The position numbers and the translations under genes are program-made. Of a stretch of 64,000 nucleotides of DNA, positions 9,056 through 16,515 are shown one piece after another. Source of the DNA: Bacteroidales bacterium (lineage in GTDB: Bacteria > Bacteroidota > Bacteroidia > Bacteroidales > Prolixibacteraceae); contig JAAYDJ010000032.1 of NCBI GenBank assembly GCA_012729335.1, forward strand, positions 1 to 64,000, given 5' to 3'. The notes below the pieces were generated by a model. The model was not told the DNA's origin. It worked only from the letters and a program-made list of their open reading frames with translations, and ran no database searches. Every line of letters begins with the position of its first letter. Position 1 is the first letter of the stretch.

Positions 9056-9664
9056 ATGGAACAAGGTGAGGAGGAGAGGATGCCGACCATGGAAGAGCGG
9101 ATCAGATCGCTTACGCGCAGTGAATTGATGATGGTGTTGCGCAGGCGGAAGGATTACCGGCCTGAGGCGGTGCAGGTTGCCATCGCGGAAGCGCTCCGCC
9201 GGGGGTTGATTGCCGGGGAGGAGGATCTTGACCGGCCTGAATTTGGGGAACCCGTGAATATGTTCACCTTCTTTCCGGCTCCCGATCAGCAGGAGGGCAG
9301 GGTCAGGCTGCTCAGAAGCCTCCTTCGGGGGGTGATGATAGCAGGGCTGATCCCCCTTGTATATGGGGTGATGAAATTTACCCTCCAGAAGTATGCCGAA
9401 GGGGGCGGTTTGGTCAGTATGGGCATAGTGTGGATCGCTCTGGCCTGGTGGATTCAGGACAGGCAAGACAAAAGGGCATTGCTTCCCTTATCCCTGCTGC
9501 TGCTGTTTGCCCTGGTTTACGCCGTACGGATCTTGCTGTTGTTCAGCAACCCGGGTTGGACTGATTTTCTGTTTCCACTCGTATTATTTGGTCTGCTCTC
9601 TTATTTTCTCCTTTATGTACGTTCCCTGTTAACCCGGATGGCTTCCCCGGGGGGTGAGAAGTAA
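9056..9664 (+). CDS. Hypothetical membrane protein with four hydrophobic segments
   Basis: I do not recognise the family. The N-terminal 75 residues are soluble and charged, with RSELMMVLRRRKDYRPEAVQVAIAEALRRG, a helical motif seen at the start of several small Bacteroidota membrane proteins. It is followed by four hydrophobic helices: LLRGVMIAGLIPLVYGVM, SMGIVWIALAWWI, LLPLSLLLLFALVYAVRILLL and FLFPLVLFGLLSYFLLYV. The product is 202 residues. It diverges from the alcohol dehydrogenase gene with 97 nt between the two starts. Function unknown. Confidence 0.7.
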   Translation: MEQGEEERMPTMEERIRSLTRSELMMVLRRRKDYRPEAVQVAIAEALRRGLIAGEEDLDRPEFGEPVNMFTFFPAPDQQEGRVRLLRSLLRGVMIAGLIPLVYGVMKFTLQKYAEGGGLVSMGIVWIALAWWIQDRQDKRALLPLSLLLLFALVYAVRILLLFSNPGWTDFLFPLVLFGLLSYFLLYVRSLLTRMASPGGEK

Positions 9665-9860
9665 CCTTTTGCGGCCGCGGAAACCCGGTCCGGTAGCAGG
9701 ATGTTGTTTTTTTGATGCGAAGAAAGAGGAACAGGCCATCAGGGAGGGACCGGATTGACCCGACGAATGAGAGCCATTGGTCGTCTGAAAACGGCTATTG
9801 GCCGAATTTCGTGACCTGAAACAGGTGATCAGGTGTAACTTTCCTTTCAAATTCCATGAT

Positions 9861-10559
9861 ATGACACGGATCATCACCTCAGTTTTTCTTTTTGTTCTTT
9901 TAGCGGCGGGCGCCCTTCAGGGGGCCGGGCAGAAACAGGATCTTTCGCGTACTTTTCCGGTGGGGCAGTTCAGTTCCATTGAAGTGGAGGGGAACTTCAA
10001 GGTATTCCTCTACCAGTCGGAAGCGCCCTATGTGAAGGTACTGGCGCCCTCTGACGACATGTATGAGGCCCTGGATATCAGGACCACCGGTGGGGAATTA
10101 CGGATATCCGTACACCGTCGCACTTTCAACCTTTCGCGGGTGGAACTTCATATTGGTTTCAGGGAGTTGCGGGAGCTCCGCGTAGCGGGAGGCCTCAAAC
10201 TGGTCACCGAAGGTTTTCTGGAACTGGGTGACTTCCGGATCATTCTGGAAGGTGGCGGCAACGTGGACATGAAAGTCAAGTCGGCCTCCATGGAAGTGAT
10301 CAGCACGGGTGGGGCGGTCTTCGATCTTTCAGGGGTGACGGGCCGGTTGTCGGTAAAGGTGGCCGGCGCCGGGCATGTCAATGCCCGGGAGCTTACAGCC
10401 CGGGAGGTGACCTTCAGGGTGGAAGGGGTCGGCTTCGGCAGTGTGCATGCCACCCATCTGCTCGACGTGAAAATCGAAGGGGTGGGAAAAGTGACCTATC
10501 AGGGAACCCCCGAAGTTAAAAGGATCATCGAGGGCCTGGGGAAAGTAGAGCAATATTAA
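9861..10559 (+). CDS. Head GIN domain (DUF2807) protein, exported
   Basis: About 232 residues from ATG 9861, chosen because MTRIITSVFLFVLLAAGAL forms a signal peptide; an in-frame opening at 9798 adds a non-signal extension. The rest is a right-handed beta-helix-like array of short strands typical of PF10988: FPVGQFSSIEVEGNFKVFLYQ, then repeated GGxxx turns and the end GVGKVTYQGTPEVKRIIEGL. Proteins of this family are periplasmic or surface-located in Bacteroidota and their biochemical role is not established. It converges on the ornithine carbamoyltransferase gene 23 nt away. Confidence 0.88.
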   Translation: MTRIITSVFLFVLLAAGALQGAGQKQDLSRTFPVGQFSSIEVEGNFKVFLYQSEAPYVKVLAPSDDMYEALDIRTTGGELRISVHRRTFNLSRVELHIGFRELRELRVAGGLKLVTEGFLELGDFRIILEGGGNVDMKVKSASMEVISTGGAVFDLSGVTGRLSVKVAGAGHVNARELTAREVTFRVEGVGFGSVHATHLLDVKIEGVGKVTYQGTPEVKRIIEGLGKVEQY

Positions 10560-10582
10560 ATCCAGTGCCGGATTCCATTTAT

Positions 10583-11581
10583 TTAACCCAGGGTGGCCAC
10601 CATAACCGCCTTGATGGTATGCATCCGGTTTTCGGCCTCATCCCACACGATGGAGGCTTCACTCTCAAACACCTCTTCGGTGACTTCCATGGCCTCCAGT
10701 CCGAACTTGCGGAAGATCTCTTCCCCGGTTTTGGTTTCCCGGTTGTGGAAAGCGGGCAGGCAGTGGAGGAATTTGCACCGGGGATTCCCGGTGAGTTCCA
10801 TGGTCCTGCGGTTTACCTGGTAAGGTTGCAGAAGCGCGATCCGGTCGGCCCAGACATGGTCGGGTTCACCCATGGATACCCACACGTCGGTATAAAGGAA
10901 ATCACAATCCCTGACCGCTTCTGACACCTCTTCGGTGACCAGGATCTTTGCCCCGGTATGGGCGGCGATTTCCCTGCAGCTATTCTGAAGCTCTTCCGAA
11001 GGCTGGCAGGCGGCCGGGGCGGCTGCCCTGAAATCCATGCCCATCTTGGCCGCGCCTACCATCAGGGAATTGCCCATGTTGTTCCGTGCATCGCCCAAAT
11101 AACAGAATTTCACCTCCGAGAGGGGCTTGCCCGCATGCTCCTGCATGGTGAGGAAATCGGCCAGGATCTGGGTGGGGTGAAATTCATCGGTCAGTCCGTT
11201 CCACACCGGCACACCCGCATATGCCGCCAGCTCCTCAACGATACGCTGCCCGTATCCACGGTATTCGATGGCATCATACATCCTGCCCAGAACCCGGGCA
11301 GTATCCTTCATCGACTCTTTCTGCCCGATCTGGGATCCCGAAGGACCCAGGTAGGTCACATGGGCCCCCTGGTCATAGGCCGCCACTTCAAAGGCACACC
11401 GCGTGCGGGTGGAGGTCTTCTCAAAGATCAGAGCTATATTTTTCCCCCGGAGCAGTGGCTGCTCTGTTCCCGCATATTTGGCCTTTTTCAGATCGGCGGC
11501 CAACTCCAGCAAAAAAGCGATTTCACGCGGAGTGAAATCGAGCAGTTTCAGAAAATTCCTGTTTTTAAGATTAAACGCCAT
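10583..11581 (-). CDS. arcB: Ornithine carbamoyltransferase, probably catabolic type
   Basis: Transfers carbamoyl phosphate to ornithine giving citrulline, or runs in reverse in arginine catabolism. Family signatures are all present: carbamoyl-phosphate loop STRTR (residues 57-61), [13 protein letters not shown], and the ornithine/catalytic HCLPAFH motif near residue 272. At 332 residues it matches ArcB (about 335) better than typical ArgF (about 305-315). It lies directly downstream of carbamate kinase on the same strand (79-nt gap), which supports a catabolic role: citrulline plus phosphate to ornithine and carbamoyl phosphate. Arginine deiminase is absent from the window, so the symbol is an inference from context. 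Confidence 0.88.
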   Translation of the reverse strand: MAFNLKNRNFLKLLDFTPREIAFLLELAADLKKAKYAGTEQPLLRGKNIALIFEKTSTRTRCAFEVAAYDQGAHVTYLGPSGSQIGQKESMKDTARVLGRMYDAIEYRGYGQRIVEELAAYAGVPVWNGLTDEFHPTQILADFLTMQEHAGKPLSEVKFCYLGDARNNMGNSLMVGAAKMGMDFRAAAPAACQPSEELQNSCREIAAHTGAKILVTEEVSEAVRDCDFLYTDVWVSMGEPDHVWADRIALLQPYQVNRRTMELTGNPRCKFLHCLPAFHNRETKTGEEIFRKFGLEAMEVTEEVFESEASIVWDEAENRMHTIKAVMVATLG

Positions 11582-11660
11582 ATCGTAGAATATTTATGTG
11601 GTAATCTGTTTCTGTAAAGCGGTTATTACCCTTCATCATCTGATCAGGCAGGTGGCCGTA

Positions 11661-12617
11661 TCACGCTTCATAGTGCATAGTGATTTTGGAGCCATACCTT
11701 TTGTCTTCCAGTTTTTTGGCTTCGGTGATCACACTTTTTTTGCCGCCACCAGCCACGAAGTTCAGGCAGGCCCTGATTTTGGGAGCCATGGAGCCTTCCC
11801 CGAAGGTCCCGGCCTCCAGGTAGCGGAGGGTGTCGGCATAGTCGAGGAATTCGAGTTTTTCCTGGGTGGGTTTTCCGAAGTCCTTGAAGATGAAGGGGAC
11901 ATCGGTGAGAATATAGAGTTCGTCGGCGCCGATCTGGGAGGCAAGGAGGCTGGAGGCAAGGTCCTTGTCGATGACTGCGTCGACGGTCCTGACGTTGTTC
12001 ATTTCGTCGTAGTAAACGGGAATGCCCCCGCCGCCGGCAGCGATGACGATGTTCCCCGAACGTGCCAGGGAGGCAATCACCTCCTTATTGACCACATCGG
12101 TGGGGCGCGGCGAAGGAACGACCCTGCGGAATCCCCCGGTGCTCTTCCCTGAAGGCTTGAAGATCCATCTCTTCTCCTCTTCCAGTTTTCGGGCTTCCTC
12201 TTCCGAATAAATCTTGCCGATGCCCTTGAGCGGATTACCGAAGGCAGGATCCCCGGGGTCGACGACTACCATGTTGACCATGGTGATCACGTTCCTGTGG
12301 ATTCCGTGTTTGTTGAGCACGTTCCGGAGCATCCGCTCGATCATATAGCCGATGCCGCCCTGGGAATCGGCAACACAGATGTCAAGGGGCATCGGGGCGA
12401 TGCCGTACAGGCTCTCCCCTGCATCGTTCCGCATCAGGATGTTCCCGACCTGTGGCCCGTTGCCGTGGGTGATCACCAGATCGTATCCCTCCTTGATCAG
12501 GAAAATAAGGTTTTCAATGGTTTCGGCAGCATTCTGCTCCTGCTCCTCGATGGTCCCCCGTTCATTTTCCCGGAGCAGGGCATTACCCCCCAGGGCGGTG
12601 ACGGCTAATTTACGCAT
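11661..12617 (-). CDS. arcC: Carbamate kinase
   Basis: Makes ATP from carbamoyl phosphate and ADP, releasing carbamate (ammonia plus CO2). The 318-residue cytosolic protein has the amino-acid-kinase fold with ALGGNALL at the N-terminus, ITHGNGPQVGN, VIAAGGGGIPV and a C-terminal GSMAPKIRACLNFV. Length and motifs are standard for ArcC. It is the first gene of a two-gene unit with the ornithine carbamoyltransferase, so the pair would recover one ATP per citrulline. The upstream 175 nt separate it from the divergent cation transporter gene and must hold both promoters. Confidence 0.93.
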   Translation of the reverse strand: MRKLAVTALGGNALLRENERGTIEEQEQNAAETIENLIFLIKEGYDLVITHGNGPQVGNILMRNDAGESLYGIAPMPLDICVADSQGGIGYMIERMLRNVLNKHGIHRNVITMVNMVVVDPGDPAFGNPLKGIGKIYSEEEARKLEEEKRWIFKPSGKSTGGFRRVVPSPRPTDVVNKEVIASLARSGNIVIAAGGGGIPVYYDEMNNVRTVDAVIDKDLASSLLASQIGADELYILTDVPFIFKDFGKPTQEKLEFLDYADTLRYLEAGTFGEGSMAPKIRACLNFVAGGGKKSVITEAKKLEDKRYGSKITMHYEA

Positions 12618-12792
12618 AGGTTTGAGTTTTTCAGTTCACGGTGCGGGAAGGGTTTCCCCTCCGTGCCGGCCACATCATCGGGCTGGGTCTCAAATAAAAG
12701 AAATTTAGCGGTTTCAAACAATCACAACGGTCATATATGGAAAAGAAAAATGACTAATTTGGTTGATGCTTAACTGTGTTTAAAATTATCTT

Positions 12793-13701
12793 ATGTCGCA
12801 TCAGGATTCCTCAGTAAAATCGATACTTTTTGCTTTGTTGGCCAACCTGGGGATTGCGGTCACCAAGAGTGTGGCAGCGGTGATCACGGGGTCGGGGGCC
12901 ATGCTGGCCGAAGCCATCCACTCCTATGCCGATTGCGGGAACCAGGGGCTTCTGTTTTTTGGATTGAAGGCTTCGAAGAAGGCCCCCGACCCGGAACACC
13001 CTCTGGGCTATGGCAAGGAGATTTACTTCTGGTCGTTTATTGTGGCGCTGATCCTGTTTAGCATGGGCGGGTTGTTCTCGGTGTATGAGGGCATCCACAA
13101 GGTCAGCTCCCACGAAGGTTTGCGGAGCCCGATGATTGCCGTGGCGGTGCTGGGCGTCAGCATTGTGCTGGAAGGGGCTTCCCTGGCAGGGTGTCTGACC
13201 CAGATCAAAAAGGTCAGGCATCACCAGAGCTTATGGCAGTGGGTGAAGAACAGCCGCCAGAGTGAACTGGTGGTAGTGCTGGGGGAGGATACAGCGGCCC
13301 TTCTGGGATTGAGTTTTGCGCTGGTGGCCGTCATCCTTTCCGTGGTCACGGGGAATCCGGTCTTCGATGCCGTGGGCAGCATCGGAATCGGCGTACTGCT
13401 TATTTTGATCTCCTTTTTTCTGGCCTATAAGGTGAAAAGCCTGCTCATTGGACAGAGCGCCCAGGATGAAACCCGGGAAGAGATCCGCAGGATGCTGGTT
13501 TCCCGCCCGGAGATTGAAGAGCTGCTCAACCTGATCACCCTTCAGCTGGGGCCGCAGATCATGGTGGCCATCAAGGCCAGGATGCGCCCTGAGGTCACCG
13601 CGGAAGGGATGGTCGCCTCGATCAACCTCTGTGAGGCCGCGCTGAAAGAGCGCTTCCCCGATGTCAGATGGGTCTTCTTTGAGCCCGATCTGAGCGACTA
13701 A
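12793..13701 (+). CDS. Cation diffusion facilitator (CDF) family transporter
   Basis: A 302-residue inner-membrane divalent-cation/proton antiporter, exporting zinc, iron, manganese or similar. Six hydrophobic segments can be read; the substrate-site residues appear in TM2 as AEAIHSYADCGNQ (HxxxD) and later ALLGLSFALVAVI, with a D in FDAVGSIGIG. The loop PDPEHPLGYGKEIYFWSF is the characteristic CDF HPxGxGk segment. The cytosolic C-terminal domain is short (residues about 215-302). The sequence style resembles the ZnT9/SLC30A9-like branch, but the metal cannot be deduced. It is a stand-alone gene. Confidence 0.92.
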   Translation: MSHQDSSVKSILFALLANLGIAVTKSVAAVITGSGAMLAEAIHSYADCGNQGLLFFGLKASKKAPDPEHPLGYGKEIYFWSFIVALILFSMGGLFSVYEGIHKVSSHEGLRSPMIAVAVLGVSIVLEGASLAGCLTQIKKVRHHQSLWQWVKNSRQSELVVVLGEDTAALLGLSFALVAVILSVVTGNPVFDAVGSIGIGVLLILISFFLAYKVKSLLIGQSAQDETREEIRRMLVSRPEIEELLNLITLQLGPQIMVAIKARMRPEVTAEGMVASINLCEAALKERFPDVRWVFFEPDLSD

Positions 13702-13897
13702 GCCTGCCAAAGTGTCGGTCCGGGCCCTGGAACCACCCGAAAAGAGGGGGACTCCCCATCCGGAACCACCACTTGTCCTGCTTTGGCACCTAAATTGATC
13801 GTAGGGATGAAAAGCAAGGGCCCCCATGGAAAAGAGGACTTTTCCGGCAGGGGGGGAAAGCTTGTGAAAAGTTGTCAAACCATTTAAAACAATAGCA

Positions 13898-14593
13898 ATG
13901 TTACTTTGGATCATTTTCGGATTCTTTTTTGTGTTAAGTCTGATCGCCGGTAACCGGCTCAAGGCCAAATTCAGGCAATACTCGGAGGTTCCGGTGGCCG
14001 GAAACCTGAGCGGCAGTGAAATTGCCCGCAAGATGCTCAATGAGAACGGATGTTATGATGTGAAGGTGACCTCGGTTCCGGGGCAGCTCACCGATCATTA
14101 CAATCCGCTCACCAAAACCATTAACCTGAGTCCCGACGTTTTCAACGGCCGGAATGTGGCCGCGGCGGCTGTAGCGGCTCATGAGACGGGGCACGCCCTT
14201 CAGCATGCCCGCGGGTATGCCTGGCTGGAACTGCGCAGTGCCCTGGTGCCGGTGCAGAATGTGACCTCCCGGGTGATGAACGTAATGTTCATGGTGCTTT
14301 TCTTCGGCTCTTTCCTGCTGGGGAATCTTCTGCCCATGCAGACGGCGCTGACCATCATCGTGATCGGCTATGCCATCTTCACGCTGTTTGCCGTGGTCAC
14401 CCTTCCCGTGGAATTCGACGCCAGCCGGCGCGCACTGGCCTGGCTCTCCACAAGCGGACTCACCACCGGGAACTCTCAGAAACAGGCTAAAGAGGCATTG
14501 GGATGGGCCGCCTCTACCTATGTGATTGCCGCCCTCTCTTCCCTGGCCATGCTCCTCTATTATGCCAGCCTGCTCACCGGCCGCGACGAGTAA
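13898..14593 (+). CDS. Membrane zinc metallopeptidase, YugP / Zn_peptidase_2 family
   Basis: A 231-residue integral-membrane protein. It has an N-terminal membrane anchor (LLWIIFGFFFVLSLIAG), the metalloprotease motif HETGH inside AAVAAHETGHALQHARGY (HExxH; near residue 94), two strongly hydrophobic helices (VMFMVLFFGSFLLGNLL and LTIIVIGYAIFTLFAVV), and EFDASRRAL, which likely supplies a further ligand. A last membrane helix (STYVIAALSSLAMLLYYA) ends the protein. This is the standard architecture of PF04298. The family is widespread in bacteria and its substrates are unknown. It is monocistronic. Confidence 0.88.
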   Translation: MLLWIIFGFFFVLSLIAGNRLKAKFRQYSEVPVAGNLSGSEIARKMLNENGCYDVKVTSVPGQLTDHYNPLTKTINLSPDVFNGRNVAAAAVAAHETGHALQHARGYAWLELRSALVPVQNVTSRVMNVMFMVLFFGSFLLGNLLPMQTALTIIVIGYAIFTLFAVVTLPVEFDASRRALAWLSTSGLTTGNSQKQAKEALGWAASTYVIAALSSLAMLLYYASLLTGRDE

Positions 14594-14891
14594 GGTCTCT
14601 GTTCCTGTCTGCTTGTCTGCCTGTCTGTTTCCAGCCAGCCTGCCTGCCGGGACCACTGAGGGTTATCGTTCTGCCCGCCCGTGATTGCTATGGCCTTCAT
14701 TTGTCCATCCTGCCGGCTGATTTGGCTGCATGGTGACTTCCCTCCTGATGGCCCTATCGGCTGCGTGGTGACATCCAACCTGATGGCCATATCGGCTGGG
14801 TGCGCTTTTGCCGCCATATGGTCCCAACGGCTGATTGGGGTCACACATCGGGCCGTTCGTACCCAGTGGCAGGGTGTAGGGGATGGGCGGA
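14594..14891. other. Gene-free stretch with simple repeats
   Basis: No gene is supported here. The start (about 14604-14650) is a run of tgtctgcc-like units. Two tandem copies of a 35-bp unit follow at 14726-14760 and 14761-14795, beginning ctgcatggtgac and ctgcgtggtgac and ending atcgg, with five mismatches by eye and a decayed partial third copy. The short plus-strand frames here follow the repeat. Confidence 0.6.
14726..14795. repeat. Two tandem copies of a 35-bp unit
   Basis: Both units share ctgc-tggtgac, the core cctgatggcc and the end atcgg, and are directly adjacent. The following ctgggtgcg sequence looks like the start of a decayed third unit. Confidence 0.75.
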
Positions 14892-14913
14892 CTTATCAAC
14901 AATTGTTGATAAG
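14892..14913. promoter_or_regulatory. 22-bp perfect palindrome upstream of ncRNA copy 1
   Basis: Each half reads cttatcaacaa on its own strand. The core AACAATTGTTGATAA recurs upstream of ncRNA copy 2 (from 16415), at nearly the same distance from its promoter (64 versus 63 nt from caattg to the -33 TTTG). It is a plausible dimeric-repressor or DnaA-like binding site: ttatcaaca differs from the DnaA box TTATCCACA at one base. Confidence 0.6.
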
Positions 14914-14963
14914 TGTGGTTGAAAACGCGTTGGTTAGTAAAATTCAAAATAATGGTTGAAAAG

Positions 14964-14995
14964 TTTGGATATCGGGAAATGTTGTTATATCTTTG
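14964..14995 (+). promoter_or_regulatory. Promoter of ncRNA copy 1
   Basis: TTTG at 14964-14967, exactly 20 nt of spacer, then TATCTTTG at 14988-14995. This fits the Bacteroidota housekeeping promoter TTTG-N19/20-TAnnTTTG. Transcription should start about 5-8 nt later, near 15000-15003, where identity between the two copies begins. Confidence 0.8.
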
Positions 14996-14999
14996 ATAC

Positions 15000-15551
15000 A
15001 TCAGGTAAGCGATAAAAAACAGCTTCTGAAGTAAGGGGAAGGGAAGCAGGACTTAAGTGGACTGTGGAACGGACCGCACGGGTGAAAGCCCGCTTAGGGA
15101 GGGAGCCGGAGCCGGCCGACGAGGGGTCACACCCGGGGGAGCCGACAAACGCCAGCCGCCGCAAGGTGTTCTTTGGAAGGTGAAGCCCAACGGGGGGAAG
15201 AGAGTAAAAGACTCCGGTCTGAGAAAGCTTTCCCGGAAGGGGAAGGGTGCACACCCTGAACAAACCGCCGTCGGAGGAGGCCGCAAGGCCCCCGCACGAA
15301 GGTCAAGAGGGCGCTCCGTCCGCCAAAACCTCAGAAAGAGAAATCCGGAAGAGGAGCAACGGACCATCCGGAAATCCGGTCGTAACACACCGGAGGGAAG
15401 GGTCAGGGCAGATTTTTCCAAGACGTGGTGCAAACCACTCTACGGGGAGAGAAGCCGGTTGAAATAACCGTAGCCTGACGCCGCAGGAAACTCCGGTGGA
15501 ATGCAGCGAAACGGGAACTGTCAGCAATGATGGTTCCCGTTTGTGTTTTAT
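15000..15551 (+). ncRNA. Putative structured non-coding RNA, copy 1 (about 550 nt)
   Basis: A 551-nt unit (from tcaggt at 15001) with its own promoter and terminator and no credible ORF; it is repeated at 16517-17067 with the same length. Many hairpins can be read directly: TGTGG/CCGCA at 15063-15078, CGGGT-GAAA-GCCCG at 15079-15092, TTCCC/GGGAA around 15230, AGGGT-GCAC-ACCCT around 15244, GGCC-GCAA-GGCC around 15280, GTGGT-GCAA-ACCAC around 15425 and CGGTT/AACCG around 15456. Several are capped by GNRA-type tetraloops, as in large tertiary-folded RNAs. It lacks RNase P, tmRNA and 6S signatures and a group II intron domain V. I do not recognise the class. About 40 substitutions and no indels separate the two copies by eye. 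Confidence 0.75.
15510..15550 (+). terminator. Intrinsic terminator of ncRNA copy 1
   Basis: A perfect 9-bp stem, aacgggaac (15510-15518) with gttcccgtt (15533-15541), encloses a 14-nt loop and is followed by ttgtgtttta. Copy 2 has the same stem with a single loop change, so the terminator is part of the repeated unit. Confidence 0.85.
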
Positions 15552-15552
15552 A

Positions 15553-15560
15553 TATATTTG
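15553..15560 (+). promoter_or_regulatory. Possible -7 box for the methyltransferase gene
   Basis: TATATTTG matches TAnnTTTG, 33 nt before the ATG at 15594 and directly after the ncRNA terminator. No -33 TTTG at the usual distance is present, so confidence is modest. Confidence 0.4.
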
Positions 15561-15593
15561 TCTCCGTCAAATCTACTTCCATATCCATCACGT

Positions 15594-16403
15594 ATGACGC
15601 TGAAATGTACCGGTTATCTCGGATGTGATCCCGCGACACAGGAACCTTATGCCGAAGACGGCGAGCTGCGGTTTATGCGATGCCGGTCATGCGGGTTGAT
15701 CTGGAGGGATCCTGAATCCATGCACCTGGTGCGGGAATACGACCACGCCTATTTCGATTCCAAGAATTACCTGAAAAACCGGGACCATAAAATCAGGAAA
15801 TCGGGGTGGCTGATCGACCTGGCCCGTGCCTTTCATCCCGGAGTAAACTGCCTGCTCGAGGTGGGATGCTCCCTGGGAAATACCCTGGAGGCGGCCCGTG
15901 AGCGGGGTATTGCCCATCTGGGCACCGATGTCAGCCCTTTTGCCACAGAATTCTGCCGCAGCCGCGGACTCCGTGCCGAAACCCTCTCCCTGGAAGAGGT
16001 ATATGCCCGCGGTGAAAGATTTGACCTGATTTTTATGCAACATGTACTGGAGCATTTCGAAGATCCCTTCCAGACACTGGACCTTTGCGGAAAACTGTTG
16101 CTCCCCGGGGGGCTCCTCCTGATCGTGGTCCCCAACGCCCGGTACGGAAGGGCTGAAAAAGGGCGTCAGCGTCACCGGTTTTACTCCCGGCAGGGCGTGG
16201 GCATGGAGCATTATGTCTATTTTGATTATTCCTCGCTGACCAGGGTGCTCCGCAAAACAGGCTTTGAAGTGGTTCGCCGTAATTATCCCCTCCTGTTACG
16301 GGGCTTCTACTCGGTGCCCTTTCTGTTGAACCGTCTCTTCCGGAGAAGCCTGACCCTCTTCCATGCCGATCAGGAAATCGTGGTGGTGGCCCGGAAAATC
16401 TAA
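15594..16403 (+). CDS. Class I SAM-dependent methyltransferase with N-terminal zinc-ribbon-like motif
   Basis: About 269 residues from ATG 15594 (MTLKCTGYLGC); the GTG at 15543 would start inside the ncRNA terminator. The N-terminus has four cysteines in the pattern C-x5-C ... CRSCGLIWRDP, typical of a family of methyltransferases that act in cell-surface glycan or lipid pathways. The SAM-binding core has motif I LLEVGCSLGNTLEAA, the acidic ribose-binding residue in LGTDVSPFA, and motif IV FDLIFMQHVLEHFEDP with LLLPGGLLLIVVPN after it. Methyl acceptor unknown. It is a single-gene island between two copies of a structured ncRNA, which is unusual and may make it a deletable cassette. Confidence 0.88.
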   Translation: MTLKCTGYLGCDPATQEPYAEDGELRFMRCRSCGLIWRDPESMHLVREYDHAYFDSKNYLKNRDHKIRKSGWLIDLARAFHPGVNCLLEVGCSLGNTLEAARERGIAHLGTDVSPFATEFCRSRGLRAETLSLEEVYARGERFDLIFMQHVLEHFEDPFQTLDLCGKLLLPGGLLLIVVPNARYGRAEKGRQRHRFYSRQGVGMEHYVYFDYSSLTRVLRKTGFEVVRRNYPLLLRGFYSVPFLLNRLFRRSLTLFHADQEIVVVARKI

Positions 16404-16412
16404 AAGTGCTTT

Positions 16413-16452
16413 TTAACAATTGTTGATAACTTATGTGAATAACCCGTTGGTT
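16413..16452. promoter_or_regulatory. Upstream element of ncRNA copy 2 with DnaA-box match
   Basis: It contains aacaattgttgataa as in copy 1, followed by tgtgaataa (16434-16442), the reverse complement of TTATTCACA, a full match to the DnaA box TTATnCACA. The element cgttggtta follows in both copies. This duplicated region upstream of both promoters suggests shared control. Confidence 0.5.
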
Positions 16453-16479
16453 ACTTGCGTTGAAATAGTTGTCATAAAA

Positions 16480-16511
16480 TTTGGAGATGATAAGAGTGGA
16501 GGGTATATTTG
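16480..16511 (+). promoter_or_regulatory. Promoter of ncRNA copy 2
   Basis: TTTG at 16480-16483, a 20-nt spacer, then TATATTTG at 16504-16511. Spacer sequences differ almost completely from copy 1 while both boxes and the exact spacing are kept, as expected of a selected promoter. Confidence 0.8.
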
Positions 16512-16515
16512 TACT

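Noticed and set aside
15053-15467. Protein-coding frames within the 551-nt units on both strands
   Set aside because: Frames are not kept intact at equal lengths between copies, have no family resemblance, and run through hairpins and the terminator.
14892-16452. Replication origin
   Set aside because: One DnaA-box match and one near match, but no dnaA, dnaN or gyrB nearby, no cluster of boxes and no AT-rich unwinding region.
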